NCBI RefSeq assembly: GCF_009830125.1
Contig: NZ_WUPT01000002.1
Span: 248,001 to 312,000, forward strand
Reading direction: 5' to 3'
Length of the DNA stretch: 64,000 nucleotides
Origin: Kangsaoukella pontilimi
GTDB lineage: Bacteria; Pseudomonadota; Alphaproteobacteria; Rhodobacterales; Rhodobacteraceae
How positions within the stretch are numbered: the stretch's first letter is position 1; each line of letters opens with the position of its first letter. A program made the translations under genes and the position numbers. The notes under the pieces are model-generated. The model made no database searches. It was not told the DNA's origin and saw only the letters and a list, made by a program, of their open reading frames with translations. This document shows positions 9,444-18,095 of the stretch, piece by piece.

Positions 9444-10610
9444 GTGGCGACGCCAGTTCTCGACCTCAGCCGAACGTTTTCCCGGCTTGGGAGCCCGGTG
9501 CAAACAGGCATCGACCGGGTTGAACGCGCATATCTGGATGAGGTGATCGAACAGGAAGGCTGGGGCCTGATCCGCACCATTCGCGGGTTCCTGATGTTCG
9601 AGCCGGACCGCCTTGCCCGCCTGCCCGAGTATTTCGATCGCAAGGATCTGGACGGCGCCGATATGGCCTCGACCATTCGGGCGATCGCGTCGTCGCGTGC
9701 ATCGAGCCTGTCGATCCGCAAGATCATGTGGCGGATGCCGAACGGGCTGGCCTACATCAATGTCGGGCACACCAACCTGAATCCGCAGACCTTCCGTGCG
9801 ATGATGGAAATGCCGGATCACACCAAGATCGTGATGATCCATGATACGATTCCCATCGATTTCCCCGAGTTTCAGACTGACGTCGCCCGCTCGAAATTCA
9901 TCGAACGGCTGACGGCCACTATCAATTTCGCCAACCACATCGTTGTGCCCTCGGATGACGTGAAGGAACGGCTGGAGCATCGCATGGTGGGTACGGGGCA
10001 CCGTGTGCCAATCACGGTGGCGCCTCTTGGCGTCAGCATCGGCGCCCCGCCCGCCAAGGTCGAGCATTCCGAGAAGCCCTATTTCGTCGTTCTTGGGACC
10101 ATCGAGCCACGCAAGAACCATGGCTTCCTCCTCGATATCTGGGAGCGGATGCACCAGAAGATGGACGAGCAGAAGGTGCCCGAGCTCAGGATCATCGGTG
10201 GCCGGGGCTGGAAGAACGAAGAGCTGTTCAACCGTCTTGATTCCTCTCCGATGATGGGCCGTACCGTGTTCGAGCTGGGTCCGCTTCCCGACAAGGAGAT
10301 GAAGGCGCATCTGGCGGGTGCGACGGGGCTGCTTTTCCCGTCGCTGGCAGAAGGTTTCGGGCTGCCGCCCTATGAGGCCGCGTCGCTCGGCGTCCCCACG
10401 ATATCGACGCCGCTGCCCTCGATAGAGGCACATCTTGGGGATATGGCCGTTTACGCGAAAGCGGGCGACATGTATCAATGGTTCAGGGCCATCAGAGACC
10501 TGGCCAGCGAGGACTTGGCAGAGCAGACCCGCCGCAGATCGGAGCTTCGCGCATACCGCATTCCGACGTGGTACCGGCACTTTGCCCGTGTCTTCGACCT
10601 GATAAAATGA
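9444..10610 (+). CDS. Family 4-type (Glycos_transf_1) glycosyltransferase
   Basis: GT-B fold glycosyltransferase of 388 residues. The C-terminal half contains the nucleotide-binding region LGTIEPRKNHGFLLDIW and the EX7E-type motif in LAEGFGLPPYEAASLGVP. The N-terminal phrase DLSRTFSRLGSPVQTGIDRVE is seen in a group of mannosyl/rhamnosyl-type transferases. GTG start at 9444 with a purine-rich GGCGGAAACGGAAA upstream, 26 bases after galU. Specificity unknown. Confidence 0.88.
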   Translation: MATPVLDLSRTFSRLGSPVQTGIDRVERAYLDEVIEQEGWGLIRTIRGFLMFEPDRLARLPEYFDRKDLDGADMASTIRAIASSRASSLSIRKIMWRMPNGLAYINVGHTNLNPQTFRAMMEMPDHTKIVMIHDTIPIDFPEFQTDVARSKFIERLTATINFANHIVVPSDDVKERLEHRMVGTGHRVPITVAPLGVSIGAPPAKVEHSEKPYFVVLGTIEPRKNHGFLLDIWERMHQKMDEQKVPELRIIGGRGWKNEELFNRLDSSPMMGRTVFELGPLPDKEMKAHLAGATGLLFPSLAEGFGLPPYEAASLGVPTISTPLPSIEAHLGDMAVYAKAGDMYQWFRAIRDLASEDLAEQTRRRSELRAYRIPTWYRHFARVFDLIK

Positions 10611-10648
10611 TCGCGGGCTGACCATCCGCGACGGCGGAGTGGACAGAC

Positions 10649-11659
10649 GTGGGCCTTTCGACGGCATTCCGGCTGAGGATGGAGCGGCGGCGCTGGCAGC
10701 TTCGCGCCATTCGGCGGCGCCGCGACCTGGCACCAGTGTCCGACCGCACCGACCTGATCGGGAAGGGCAATATCCTTGCCTTTCTCTCTGTCCGGAACGA
10801 GAAGCCGCGACTTCCCTATTTCCTCGACTACTATCGCCGTCTGGGCGTCGACCATTTTCTCTTCGTCGATAACGGCTCGGACGACGGGGGGTGCGAATAC
10901 CTTGCGGCGCAGCCCGACGTCTCGGTCTGGCGGACCAATGCCAGCTATCGCCGCAGCCGGTATGGCACGGACTGGATGAACTGGCTCAAATTCCGGTACG
11001 GCCACGGCCACTGGACGCTGACGCTCGATCCCGATGAGTTTCTCGTCTACCCGTTCTGCGACACCCGGCCCTTGTCCGCGCTCTGCGACTGGCTGGATCA
11101 GTCCGGTATCCGGTCTTTCGGCACGCTTATGGTGGATATGTACCCCAAAGGACCGCTGTCGGGGCTCAGCTACCGCGAGGGGCAGGACCCGTTCTCGCTG
11201 GCCGACTGGTTCGATCCCGGCAACTACTCGATCAGCAAGAACCCGAAATACGGGAACCTCTGGATACAGGGTGGACCAAGGGCGCGGGTCTATTTTCCCG
11301 ATGCCCCCGAAGAGGCGCCGTCGCTGAACAAGATCCCGCTGGTTCGGTGGGACCGGAAATACGCCTTCGTTTCCTCAACCCATATGCTGCTGCCGCGCGG
11401 TCTGAACCAGGTTTATGACCGGAAGGGCGGCGAAAAGACCTCCGGCTGCCTGCTGCACGCCAAGTTCCTCGACAGCCTGATCGAGAAGGCTGCGGAAGAG
11501 GTCGTCCGGCGCGAGCATTTCGCGCGGGGCCGCGAATATGCCGCCTATCACCTGACCGAGCACGGGCGTCACGGCCTCTGGTGCAAATGGTCCGAGCGGC
11601 TGACCGGGTGGCGGCAGCTTGAAACGCTTGGCCTGATGTCGAAGGGCAACTGGGCATGA
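10649..11659 (+). CDS. Glycosyltransferase, Glyco_tranf_2_4 type
   Basis: Protein of 336 residues resembling the Glyco_tranf_2_4/GT92-like group: LAFLSVRNEKPRLPYFLDYY, then FLFVDNGSDDGG and the DxD-containing TLDPDEFLVYP. Basic N-terminus (RMERRRWQLRAIRRRR) suggests loose membrane association. GTG start at 10649 with GGAG about nine bases upstream. Its stop overlaps the next start as ATGA. Role within the glycan cluster is inferred; substrate unknown. Confidence 0.8.
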   Translation: MGLSTAFRLRMERRRWQLRAIRRRRDLAPVSDRTDLIGKGNILAFLSVRNEKPRLPYFLDYYRRLGVDHFLFVDNGSDDGGCEYLAAQPDVSVWRTNASYRRSRYGTDWMNWLKFRYGHGHWTLTLDPDEFLVYPFCDTRPLSALCDWLDQSGIRSFGTLMVDMYPKGPLSGLSYREGQDPFSLADWFDPGNYSISKNPKYGNLWIQGGPRARVYFPDAPEEAPSLNKIPLVRWDRKYAFVSSTHMLLPRGLNQVYDRKGGEKTSGCLLHAKFLDSLIEKAAEEVVRREHFARGREYAAYHLTEHGRHGLWCKWSERLTGWRQLETLGLMSKGNWA

Positions 11660-13359
11660 CGGTGGGCTTCGTCATGCTGGCGCATACCGCGCTCGATCGG
11701 GCTGCGCAGGTGGCGCGGCATCTGGCGGCGCATGGCTGCCCGGTGGCGATCCACGTCGACCGCCGCACGCCCATGGCGGAGTTCAGGGGGCTGGAGCAAC
11801 GCATCTCGGAAGAGCCGCTGATCACGCTTCTGCCGCGCATCGCCTGCGACTGGGGAACGTGGTCGCTGGTCAGTGCCACGCGGCGGGGGGCGGCGGCGCT
11901 TCTCGATCGGCACCCTGAGATCGGACACGTCTTCCTGATGTCGGGTGCCTGCCTGCCGATCAAACCGGTACCGGAGCTGCTGGCATTCCTGAAGCGGCAC
12001 CAGGGAACGGATTTCATCGAAAGCGTCACCATCCGAGATGTCCCATGGACGCAAGGAGGCCTCAGCGAAGAGCGGTTCACGCTGTCTTTCCCGTTTGCGT
12101 GGAAGCGGCAGAAGCGGCTTTTCGACATCTGGGTCGATCTGCAGCGCAAGATTGGCCGGCGTCGCCGGATGCCCGAGGCGCTGAAGCCGCATATGGGGTC
12201 GCAATGGTGGTGCCTCAGCCGCGAGACTCTGACCAAGATACGGAGCGATCCGAACCGGGTCGCCGTCGACCGCTATTTCCGGCGGGTCTGGATTCCCGAC
12301 GAGAGCTACTACCAGACCATGGTGCGCCGCTTTGGCCATCGTATCGAAAGCATGTCGCTCACGCTGTCCAAGTTCGATTTTCAGGGCAAGCCGCATCTGT
12401 TTTACGACGACCATCTGTCACTCCTGAGGACCTCGAACGAGTTCTTCGCGCGAAAGATCTGGCGGGGCGCGTCTGGTCTCTACGATGCTTTCCTGACGCC
12501 GCGCCCGGCGGGCGAGGTGCCGGAGCCGCCCGTGACCGCGACCGAGATCGACCGCGTCTTTGCCGCCGCGCTGAAACGCAGGACCGAGGGTCGACAGGGC
12601 CTTCTTTCCGCCGCGCGGTTCCCCGATCCGGGCTACGACATGACGCCGACTGCCGCGCCCTATTCGGTTTTTCACGGGTTCTCAGAGCTGTTCGAGGACT
12701 TTCCCGGCTGGATCGCCGAGGCGCTTGGTTCGACCGCGCATGGGCATCTGTTCGCGCCCGACAGGGCCGAGTTCGCGCAAGGGGCGCATGGCGGACCGGG
12801 CGGGCTATCGACCTCGGCGGCGTTGAGAAACTACAATCCCGAGAGCTTTCTCAAGAACCTGATCTGGTCGACGCGGGGCGAGCATCAGTCCTTTCTCTAC
12901 GGGCCAGGTGACTGCTCCGGTATTTCCGAACTTCTGGCGAGCGATTCCAACGCCTATGTCGCGGCGGTCAGCGGCACGTGGGCGCTGCCGCTCCTGCGGT
13001 CGGGACGCGCAATCGCGGATATCCGCCCCGAAGCCGCGCGGCTTCAGAAGCGTGAAGCGAAGCACCTGCTGCGCCTGCGCGAACGGCAGACGCGGGCGCG
13101 GGTCCGTCTCTGGACACTGGCCGAGTTCGTGGCCGACCCGGCGCTGCCGCTGCAGGTGATCATTGACGATTTCTCGGTCCCCGGTGCGCAGCACCTGACG
13201 CAGATGCCCCGTCTGAAGCCGATGGAGGGGCTGGCCGGATTCCTGCAAGAGCTTCGGAATGCCGGGATGAGCCCGCATACCGCCGGCGACATCCCAGAGA
13301 TCGACCGCACGCATACGGCCGAACGTATCGGCCGCGGCCGCGAGCGGGGCAGGCGCTGA
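11656..13359 (+). CDS. Core-2/I-branching (GT14-like) glycosyltransferase with extra C-terminal domain
   Basis: The first ~270 residues match the core-2/I-branching N-acetylglucosaminyltransferase (GT14) family: VGFVMLAHTALDRAAQ, a VFLMSGACLPIKP segment, and GSQWWCLSRETL, where family members typically carry SQW. The remaining ~290 residues (from about 280 to 567) are not part of that fold; they begin near TPRPAGEVPEPP and contain YSVFHGFSELFEDF and FLYGPGDCSGISELL. A similar C-terminal region occurs in Rhodobacterales homologues under a DUF name. Start ATG overlaps the upstream stop by four bases. Confidence 0.82.
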   Translation: MTVGFVMLAHTALDRAAQVARHLAAHGCPVAIHVDRRTPMAEFRGLEQRISEEPLITLLPRIACDWGTWSLVSATRRGAAALLDRHPEIGHVFLMSGACLPIKPVPELLAFLKRHQGTDFIESVTIRDVPWTQGGLSEERFTLSFPFAWKRQKRLFDIWVDLQRKIGRRRRMPEALKPHMGSQWWCLSRETLTKIRSDPNRVAVDRYFRRVWIPDESYYQTMVRRFGHRIESMSLTLSKFDFQGKPHLFYDDHLSLLRTSNEFFARKIWRGASGLYDAFLTPRPAGEVPEPPVTATEIDRVFAAALKRRTEGRQGLLSAARFPDPGYDMTPTAAPYSVFHGFSELFEDFPGWIAEALGSTAHGHLFAPDRAEFAQGAHGGPGGLSTSAALRNYNPESFLKNLIWSTRGEHQSFLYGPGDCSGISELLASDSNAYVAAVSGTWALPLLRSGRAIADIRPEAARLQKREAKHLLRLRERQTRARVRLWTLAEFVADPALPLQVIIDDFSVPGAQHLTQMPRLKPMEGLAGFLQELRNAGMSPHTAGDIPEIDRTHTAERIGRGRERGRR

Positions 13360-13360
13360 C

Positions 13361-14797
13361 ATGGTGGGGCGTTTCGACTACTGGGTCGTCCTTGGCGGGA
13401 TGCGGACCGGTTCCAACCTGCTCGAGGAATACCTGAGCGCGATGCCGGGCATCGAGAGCCATGGCGAGTTGTTCAATCCGCATTTCTTCGGCAAGCCGGG
13501 AGAAAAGTCGCGCTTCGGTCTGTCCATCGCGGCGCGTGACGCGGACCCGATCCGGGCGGTGGGCGCCATGCGCACGAATGCCAAAAGTCTTCCAGGCTTC
13601 CGGCTGTTCTACGATCACGATCCCCGGGTGATCCGGCACGTTCTGGACGACCCGAACGCCGCCAAGATCGTTCTGACACGGCGGCCCATCGACAGCTACG
13701 TGTCGCTCAAGATCGCGCGCAAGACGGATCAGTGGTGGCTGGGCGACATGAAAACGGCCAAGGCCGCGCGCGTTCCTTTCGATGCCGATGAATACGTCTC
13801 GTTCCTGAATACGCTGGCCGCGTTTCAGGGTGACATCGCCTATCGGTTGCAGGTGACTGGGCAGACCGCGTTTCACATCGCTTATGACGATCTGTCCGAC
13901 CCTGACGTGATCGCCGGACTGGGCAAGTATCTTGGCGCCGATGGTCCGCCGGACCCCGAGCGCGTGCGGGCGAAGGTGCAGAACCCGACTCCGGTGCGCG
14001 ACCGGCTGACCAACCCCGCCGATGCGGAAGCGGCGCTTTTGTCCATCGCCGCGCCGGATATCGGGCGAGTGCCGATCCACGAGCCCGAGCGTGGGCCGGG
14101 CCTGAAAATGTTCCGCGTCTGCAAGAGCGCGCCACTTCTCTACATGCCGATCCGTGGCGCCGGGTTCGATCCGGTGCCCGACTGGCTGAAATCGGTGGAT
14201 CCGGACGGCAAGGTGGACAGCGGACTGACCCAGCGGGACATGCGCCGCTGGAAGCGGCAGCATCCGGGTCATCGGGGCTTTAGTGTCGTAAGGCATCCGC
14301 TCGACCGGGTTCACGACACGTTCTGCCGGTTCATTCTGCCTGCGGGCGAGGAAACCTATGCCGATATGCGCGCGGGTCTGATCTCGCGCTATGACGTGCC
14401 GCTGCCGCCAGACGGGTCGGGCGAAGACTGGACGCTCGACCGGCACCGGGCCGCGTTTCTGGCATTCCTCGTCTTTCTGAAAGGCAACCTGGGGGGCCAG
14501 ACCAGCCTGCGCGTCGACAATACATGGGCGACGCAGGACATGCTTCTGAGTGCGATCGGACAGTTCGCGATCCCCGATCGCGTGATCCGTGAAGAGAGGC
14601 TGGCCGAGTCGCTTCAGTGGATCGCCGCCGAGGCGGGTGTCGAGGCTCCGCCGCTTGAAGGCGGTTTCCGGGTACCGTCACCGTTCCCGCTGGCCGAGGT
14701 CGTGACGGACGACATTCAGTCGGCCGTCGAGGCAGCCTATCGCCGGGATTATCTTATGTTCGGATATCGGCGTTGGGCGCCGGATCAGGCGGCCTGA
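13361..14797 (+). CDS. Two-module sulfotransferase-like protein
   Basis: 478 residues with two sulfotransferase-like halves. The N-terminal module has a Stf0-type 5'-phosphosulfate loop GGMRTGSN (residues 12-19) and a 3'-phosphate motif IVLTRRPIDSYVS (103-115). The C-terminal module shows a degenerate first loop (YMPIRGAGF, 261-269) and a second 3'-phosphate-like motif FSVVRHPLDRVHDTF (307-321). Expected to transfer sulfate from PAPS to the glycan or a related acceptor. It starts one base after the preceding stop and converges with ptsN, overlapping it by 13 bases. Last gene of the cluster. Confidence 0.82.
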   Translation: MVGRFDYWVVLGGMRTGSNLLEEYLSAMPGIESHGELFNPHFFGKPGEKSRFGLSIAARDADPIRAVGAMRTNAKSLPGFRLFYDHDPRVIRHVLDDPNAAKIVLTRRPIDSYVSLKIARKTDQWWLGDMKTAKAARVPFDADEYVSFLNTLAAFQGDIAYRLQVTGQTAFHIAYDDLSDPDVIAGLGKYLGADGPPDPERVRAKVQNPTPVRDRLTNPADAEAALLSIAAPDIGRVPIHEPERGPGLKMFRVCKSAPLLYMPIRGAGFDPVPDWLKSVDPDGKVDSGLTQRDMRRWKRQHPGHRGFSVVRHPLDRVHDTFCRFILPAGEETYADMRAGLISRYDVPLPPDGSGEDWTLDRHRAAFLAFLVFLKGNLGGQTSLRVDNTWATQDMLLSAIGQFAIPDRVIREERLAESLQWIAAEAGVEAPPLEGGFRVPSPFPLAEVVTDDIQSAVEAAYRRDYLMFGYRRWAPDQAA

Positions 14798-15249
14798 GAC
14801 GCGGGCGCTTCGGTCAGGAGAGTGTGGAGCGTCGACACATCGCCATTGGCCCGGAGTTTCGCGCAAAGATCACCGTTCCGCATGGTGCGCGACACGAGGG
14901 CCAGTGCCTTCAGGTGTTCGACGCCCGCGTCTTCCGGCGCAAGTAGCGCGAAGACGAGGTCCACGGGCTGCCGGTCGACTGAATCGAAGTCGATGGGCTT
15001 TTCCAGCCGCACGAACAGGCCGCAGACCTGATCGAGCCCGCCGAGGCGGGCATGGGGCAGGGCAATGCCATGTCCCACACCGGTCGGCCCAAGGGCTTCG
15101 CGTTCCTGAAGTGCCGCGCAGACGTCGCTGCCGCGAATGCCATAGGCCGCGAAGGCCATATCGCCCAGTTCCTGAAAGAGCCGTTTTTTGCTGCCGACGA
15201 CACTGACCGCCTTTACGGCGCCAAGTCGAAGGATTTTCGTCAAATCCAT
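14785..15249 (-). CDS. ptsN: PTS IIA-like nitrogen regulatory protein PtsN
   Basis: EIIA-Ntr of the nitrogen phosphotransferase system, 154 residues. The phosphorylatable histidine is His66 in GHGIALPHARLGG. It takes phosphate from NPr and regulates nitrogen, potassium and envelope functions; it is not a sugar transporter. It lies 48 bases downstream of hpf, the order lptB-hpf-ptsN being common, though the rpoN gene found there in many proteobacteria is absent. Confidence 0.96.
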   Translation of the reverse strand: MDLTKILRLGAVKAVSVVGSKKRLFQELGDMAFAAYGIRGSDVCAALQEREALGPTGVGHGIALPHARLGGLDQVCGLFVRLEKPIDFDSVDRQPVDLVFALLAPEDAGVEHLKALALVSRTMRNGDLCAKLRANGDVSTLHTLLTEAPASQAA

Positions 15250-15297
15250 TAAGAACCCGTCTTCCTGCTCGAGCGCCTTTGCGCTTTTTGGGCTGTC

Positions 15298-15867
15298 CTA
15301 GTTAGGGTCGATCCAACCGATATTCCCGTCATCCCGGCGGTAGACGATATTCACGCCGGAATCCTGCTTTTCGTTACGGAACACCAGCACCGGTGCGCCA
15401 GCGAGTTCCATTTGCATCACAGCCTCGCCCACGGAAAGAGACGGTATCTTCGTCTCCATCTCGGCGATGATCATCGGCTGCAACGTCGAGTCGTCTGATT
15501 CGTCCTCATCGTCTGATGACGCGAGCACATAGGATGAAGCGGCAAGAAGTTCAACAGGTTGGGCCCGTTCACGATGGTGGTCCTTCAACCTGCGCTTGTA
15601 GCGGCGAAGCTGCTTGTCCAGCTTCTCGCAGCACTTGTCGAAACAGGCATAGATCTCGTGGTCATGAGACTTGGCCTGCGCGGTGAGGCCGGTGGACAGA
15701 TGGATCGTCGCCTCGCACGTGTATTCGCTGCCGGATTTGGAAAAGATGATGGCCGCGTCGGTGGGCCGTCCTGCGTATTTCTCAATCACCTCGTCCAGAC
15801 AGTTGCGGACATGGGTCTGAAGCGCATCTCCGATGTCGATTTGCTTTCCGGTGATCTGGTAACGCAT
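15298..15867 (-). CDS. hpf: Long-form ribosome hibernation promoting factor
   Basis: Dimerises ribosomes into 100S particles in stationary phase. With the ATG at 15867 (GGAGTCCTCC upstream) the protein has 189 residues, the long form: an N-terminal RaiA/YfiA domain (MRYQITGKQIDIGDALQ, ending near the basic YKRRLKDHHRER) and a C-terminal dimerisation domain (EAVMQMELAGAPVLVFRN...NIGWIDPN). The upstream extension in frame lacks a ribosome site. Preceded by a 214-base spacer, so it probably has its own promoter. Confidence 0.96.
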   Translation of the reverse strand: MRYQITGKQIDIGDALQTHVRNCLDEVIEKYAGRPTDAAIIFSKSGSEYTCEATIHLSTGLTAQAKSHDHEIYACFDKCCEKLDKQLRRYKRRLKDHHRERAQPVELLAASSYVLASSDDEDESDDSTLQPMIIAEMETKIPSLSVGEAVMQMELAGAPVLVFRNEKQDSGVNIVYRRDDGNIGWIDPN

Positions 15868-16081
15868 GGAGGACTCCTGATGTTGTGGAGGGGAAAACCC
15901 TAACTGCCCGCGCGATGTGCGCTGCAGTCGAATGGCTTGAGATTGAGGAATACCGGCCGGGTCCACGGTGCTTGGAAGAACAGAGACTGGGCGGAGACGT
16001 TACGGTCCGTCATTTGCTCCATTTGGCGACAACCTTGGGGTGTCTGTCAATCAGATCTCACGCGGCGGTGCGGCATGAAGG

Positions 16082-16840
16082 TCAGGAAATGCGAAAGCTC
16101 TGGCCGAGATAGACGCTACGCACTTTTTCGTCTCGGACGACTTCCTCGGCGGTGCCGCTCATCAGAACACCGCCATCGTGCAGGATATAGGCGCGATCGA
16201 CGATTTCGAGCGTTTCCCGCACGTTGTGGTCGGTGATGAGAACGCCGATACCGCGTGTCTTCAGGTCCATTACAAGATCGCGAATATCGCCTACGGCGAT
16301 GGGGTCGATACCGGGAAAGGGCTCGTCCAGAAGCAGGTATTTGGGGTTGGCCGCAAGGCTGCGCGCGATCTCGCAGCGGCGGCGCTCACCACCCGACAGC
16401 GCGACCGACGGCGTCCGCCTGAGATGGGAAATAGAGAATTCGTTCAGAAGCTCTTCCAGACGTTCGCGTCTCCGCATCCGGTCCTTCTCGACGATTTCGA
16501 GAATGGCGAGGATGTTCTCTTCGACATTCAGCCCCTGAAAGATCGAGCGCTCCTGCGGCAGATACCCGATACCCAGCTTTGCGCGGCGGTACATGGGCAG
16601 GGTCGTGACATCCTTGCCGTCGATCGTCACCTCGCCGCCATCCGGCATGACGAGGCCCGCGATGGAGTAGAAACAGGTCGTTTTGCCCGAGCCGTTGGGC
16701 CCCAGAAGCGCCACGACCTCGCCCCGGTGCAGATCCATGGAAACGTCCCGGATCACCGGACGGTTGCGGTAAGACTTGCGCAGATTCCGGACCCTCAGAC
16801 CCTGTCCGCCGTCGGCCACTGTGAGTGCGGGGGAGGCCAT
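16082..16840 (-). CDS. lptB: LPS export ABC transporter ATPase LptB
   Basis: Cytoplasmic ATPase driving lipopolysaccharide transport with LptF/LptG. 252 residues: Walker A GPNGSGKT (47-54), signature LSGGE (148-152), Walker B LLLDEP (169-174), and the C-terminal YLGQSF typical of LptB. The D-loop region reads FPGIDPIAVGDI where most relatives have FAGIDP. Its ATG overlaps the lptA stop by one base (TGATG), so the two are coupled. Confidence 0.97.
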   Translation of the reverse strand: MASPALTVADGGQGLRVRNLRKSYRNRPVIRDVSMDLHRGEVVALLGPNGSGKTTCFYSIAGLVMPDGGEVTIDGKDVTTLPMYRRAKLGIGYLPQERSIFQGLNVEENILAILEIVEKDRMRRRERLEELLNEFSISHLRRTPSVALSGGERRRCEIARSLAANPKYLLLDEPFPGIDPIAVGDIRDLVMDLKTRGIGVLITDHNVRETLEIVDRAYILHDGGVLMSGTAEEVVRDEKVRSVYLGQSFRIS

Positions 16841-17349
16841 CAGTTGCCCCCGCCGCCGAAGACGGTGCGCACGCGGCCTTCCATCCTGCCGCTGCCGGCC
16901 TCGAGGTCGAGGACGAGACGCTCGCCCGCCAGCGCGGTCTGGCCCTGTGTCAGAAGTACGTCGCCGGACATGGTGACGGAACCGCTTTCGATCACATAGA
17001 CGGCCTCGCGTGCCTCGGCCGCATCGGTTGGTGTGACCACGGTCACGCCGCCCGTTGCACGCAGTTCCGAGATGCCGCTCGGCGCGCCACCTTCGTCGGT
17101 GGCGTAGATCACGACGATCTCTCCCGCGCTCATTCGAACCTCGCCCTGCACGACAAGAACGTTGCCATTGAAGACCGCGCGCCCGGTTGCCTGATCGACG
17201 CTCAGGCTGTCAGCGGTGACCTCTACCGGCTGGTCGGGGCTGAACCCGCCTAGGCCGAGCGCCACGTCGGCGCCCTGCGCCAGGACCGGTCCGGAAAAGC
17301 AGAGGGCGGCTGTCAGAACAATGGCGGACAGAAAACGCGGCACGTGCAT
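16840..17349 (-). CDS. lptA: LPS transport periplasmic protein LptA
   Basis: Periplasmic OstA-like bridge protein carrying LPS between membranes. With ATG at 17349 (AAGGAG three bases upstream) it has 169 residues and a signal peptide (FLSAIVLTAALCFSGPVLAQ). The OstA/LptA jellyroll follows: VEVTADSLSVDQATGRAVFNGNV, GVTVVTP and LAGERLVLDLEAGSGRM. Second gene in lptC-lptA-lptB, seven bases after lptC. Confidence 0.93.
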   Translation of the reverse strand: MHVPRFLSAIVLTAALCFSGPVLAQGADVALGLGGFSPDQPVEVTADSLSVDQATGRAVFNGNVLVVQGEVRMSAGEIVVIYATDEGGAPSGISELRATGGVTVVTPTDAAEAREAVYVIESGSVTMSGDVLLTQGQTALAGERLVLDLEAGSGRMEGRVRTVFGGGGN

Positions 17350-17356
17350 ATGCTCC

Positions 17357-17950
17357 TTAAAATCCCGGCCGGTATACCAGCCGGACGCCATCCTTGAAAA
17401 CCAGAACATGTCCGCCTCCTTCGCCATCGGCGGAGAGAACCATGCGTCCCGCCTCGATATCGCCGCCTGGTCCTGTCGCGGTGACGGTGCTGTCTGTCTC
17501 CAGCGTGGCGACGCTCCATGCGGTTCTGAGCGTCTGAGTCTCGACCCGGTAGCCGGTGGTGCTTTCGACCTCGACACCTCCATCGAGTGTCGCCGCTTCG
17601 CCCGGGACGTCGATCGTACCCTCGGGAGATACGACCGTGATCCTGCCGCCCTGTGGCAAGTCCAGCGTGACGTTCAACTCGGTGCCGCGATATGCCGCTC
17701 CGCTTGGCCGAACAGCCTCGGCGCCGAGTGCGATCTGAACACCGTCCTGCGTGACGCCGCCGAAGGTGGGGCGTGTGACGCCCTGTTCCCGCATGATCTG
17801 TTCGACATCCACCTCGGCATAGGGGATCGCGGCCTCGGGATCGAGGGTTTCGGCCACCATGAACAGGGTCGAGAGAATGGCGAGCGCCGCGAGCGGGAAC
17901 GCCACCTTCAACCAGAGCACCAAGCGGCTGTATCGGTCGTCGCGGGACAT
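17357..17950 (-). CDS. lptC: LPS export protein LptC
   Basis: Bitopic inner-membrane LPS transport protein, 197 residues from ATG at 17950. One N-terminal membrane segment (LVLWLKVAFPLAALAILSTLF) is followed by a periplasmic LptC/YrbK domain with GTIDVPGEAATLDGGVEVES. First gene of lptCAB; the reading frame extends upstream through the repeat but without a plausible start. Confidence 0.9.
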   Translation of the reverse strand: MSRDDRYSRLVLWLKVAFPLAALAILSTLFMVAETLDPEAAIPYAEVDVEQIMREQGVTRPTFGGVTQDGVQIALGAEAVRPSGAAYRGTELNVTLDLPQGGRITVVSPEGTIDVPGEAATLDGGVEVESTTGYRVETQTLRTAWSVATLETDSTVTATGPGGDIEAGRMVLSADGEGGGHVLVFKDGVRLVYRPGF

Positions 17951-18020
17951 GGATGGGATATAAGCCTGTGAGGGGCTGCGCGAAACAGCGCGTGCGAAGA
18001 ATTGCCGATCAGCGTGGCAA

Positions 18021-18081
18021 GGGGGCTCTGCCCCCGTCGCGCTTGCGCGCGCCTCCCCCGGGATTTTCGGACCCAAAGAAG
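18021..18081 (+). repeat. Intergenic double-hairpin repeat, copy B
   Basis: Perfect GGGGGCTCTGCCCCC hairpin (18021-18035), a CGCGCTTGCGCGCG hairpin, then the tail CCCCCGGGATTTTCGGACCC ending AAAGAAG. Lies between rnd (3' end) and lptC (5' end), both minus strand, tail toward rnd. Confidence 0.8.
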
Positions 18082-18095
18082 TGCCCGTCGAGCGC

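Noticed and set aside
14785-17950. rpoN between lptB and hpf
   Set aside because: The spacer is only 214 bases and holds no sigma-54 coding sequence. This part of the usual cluster is absent.
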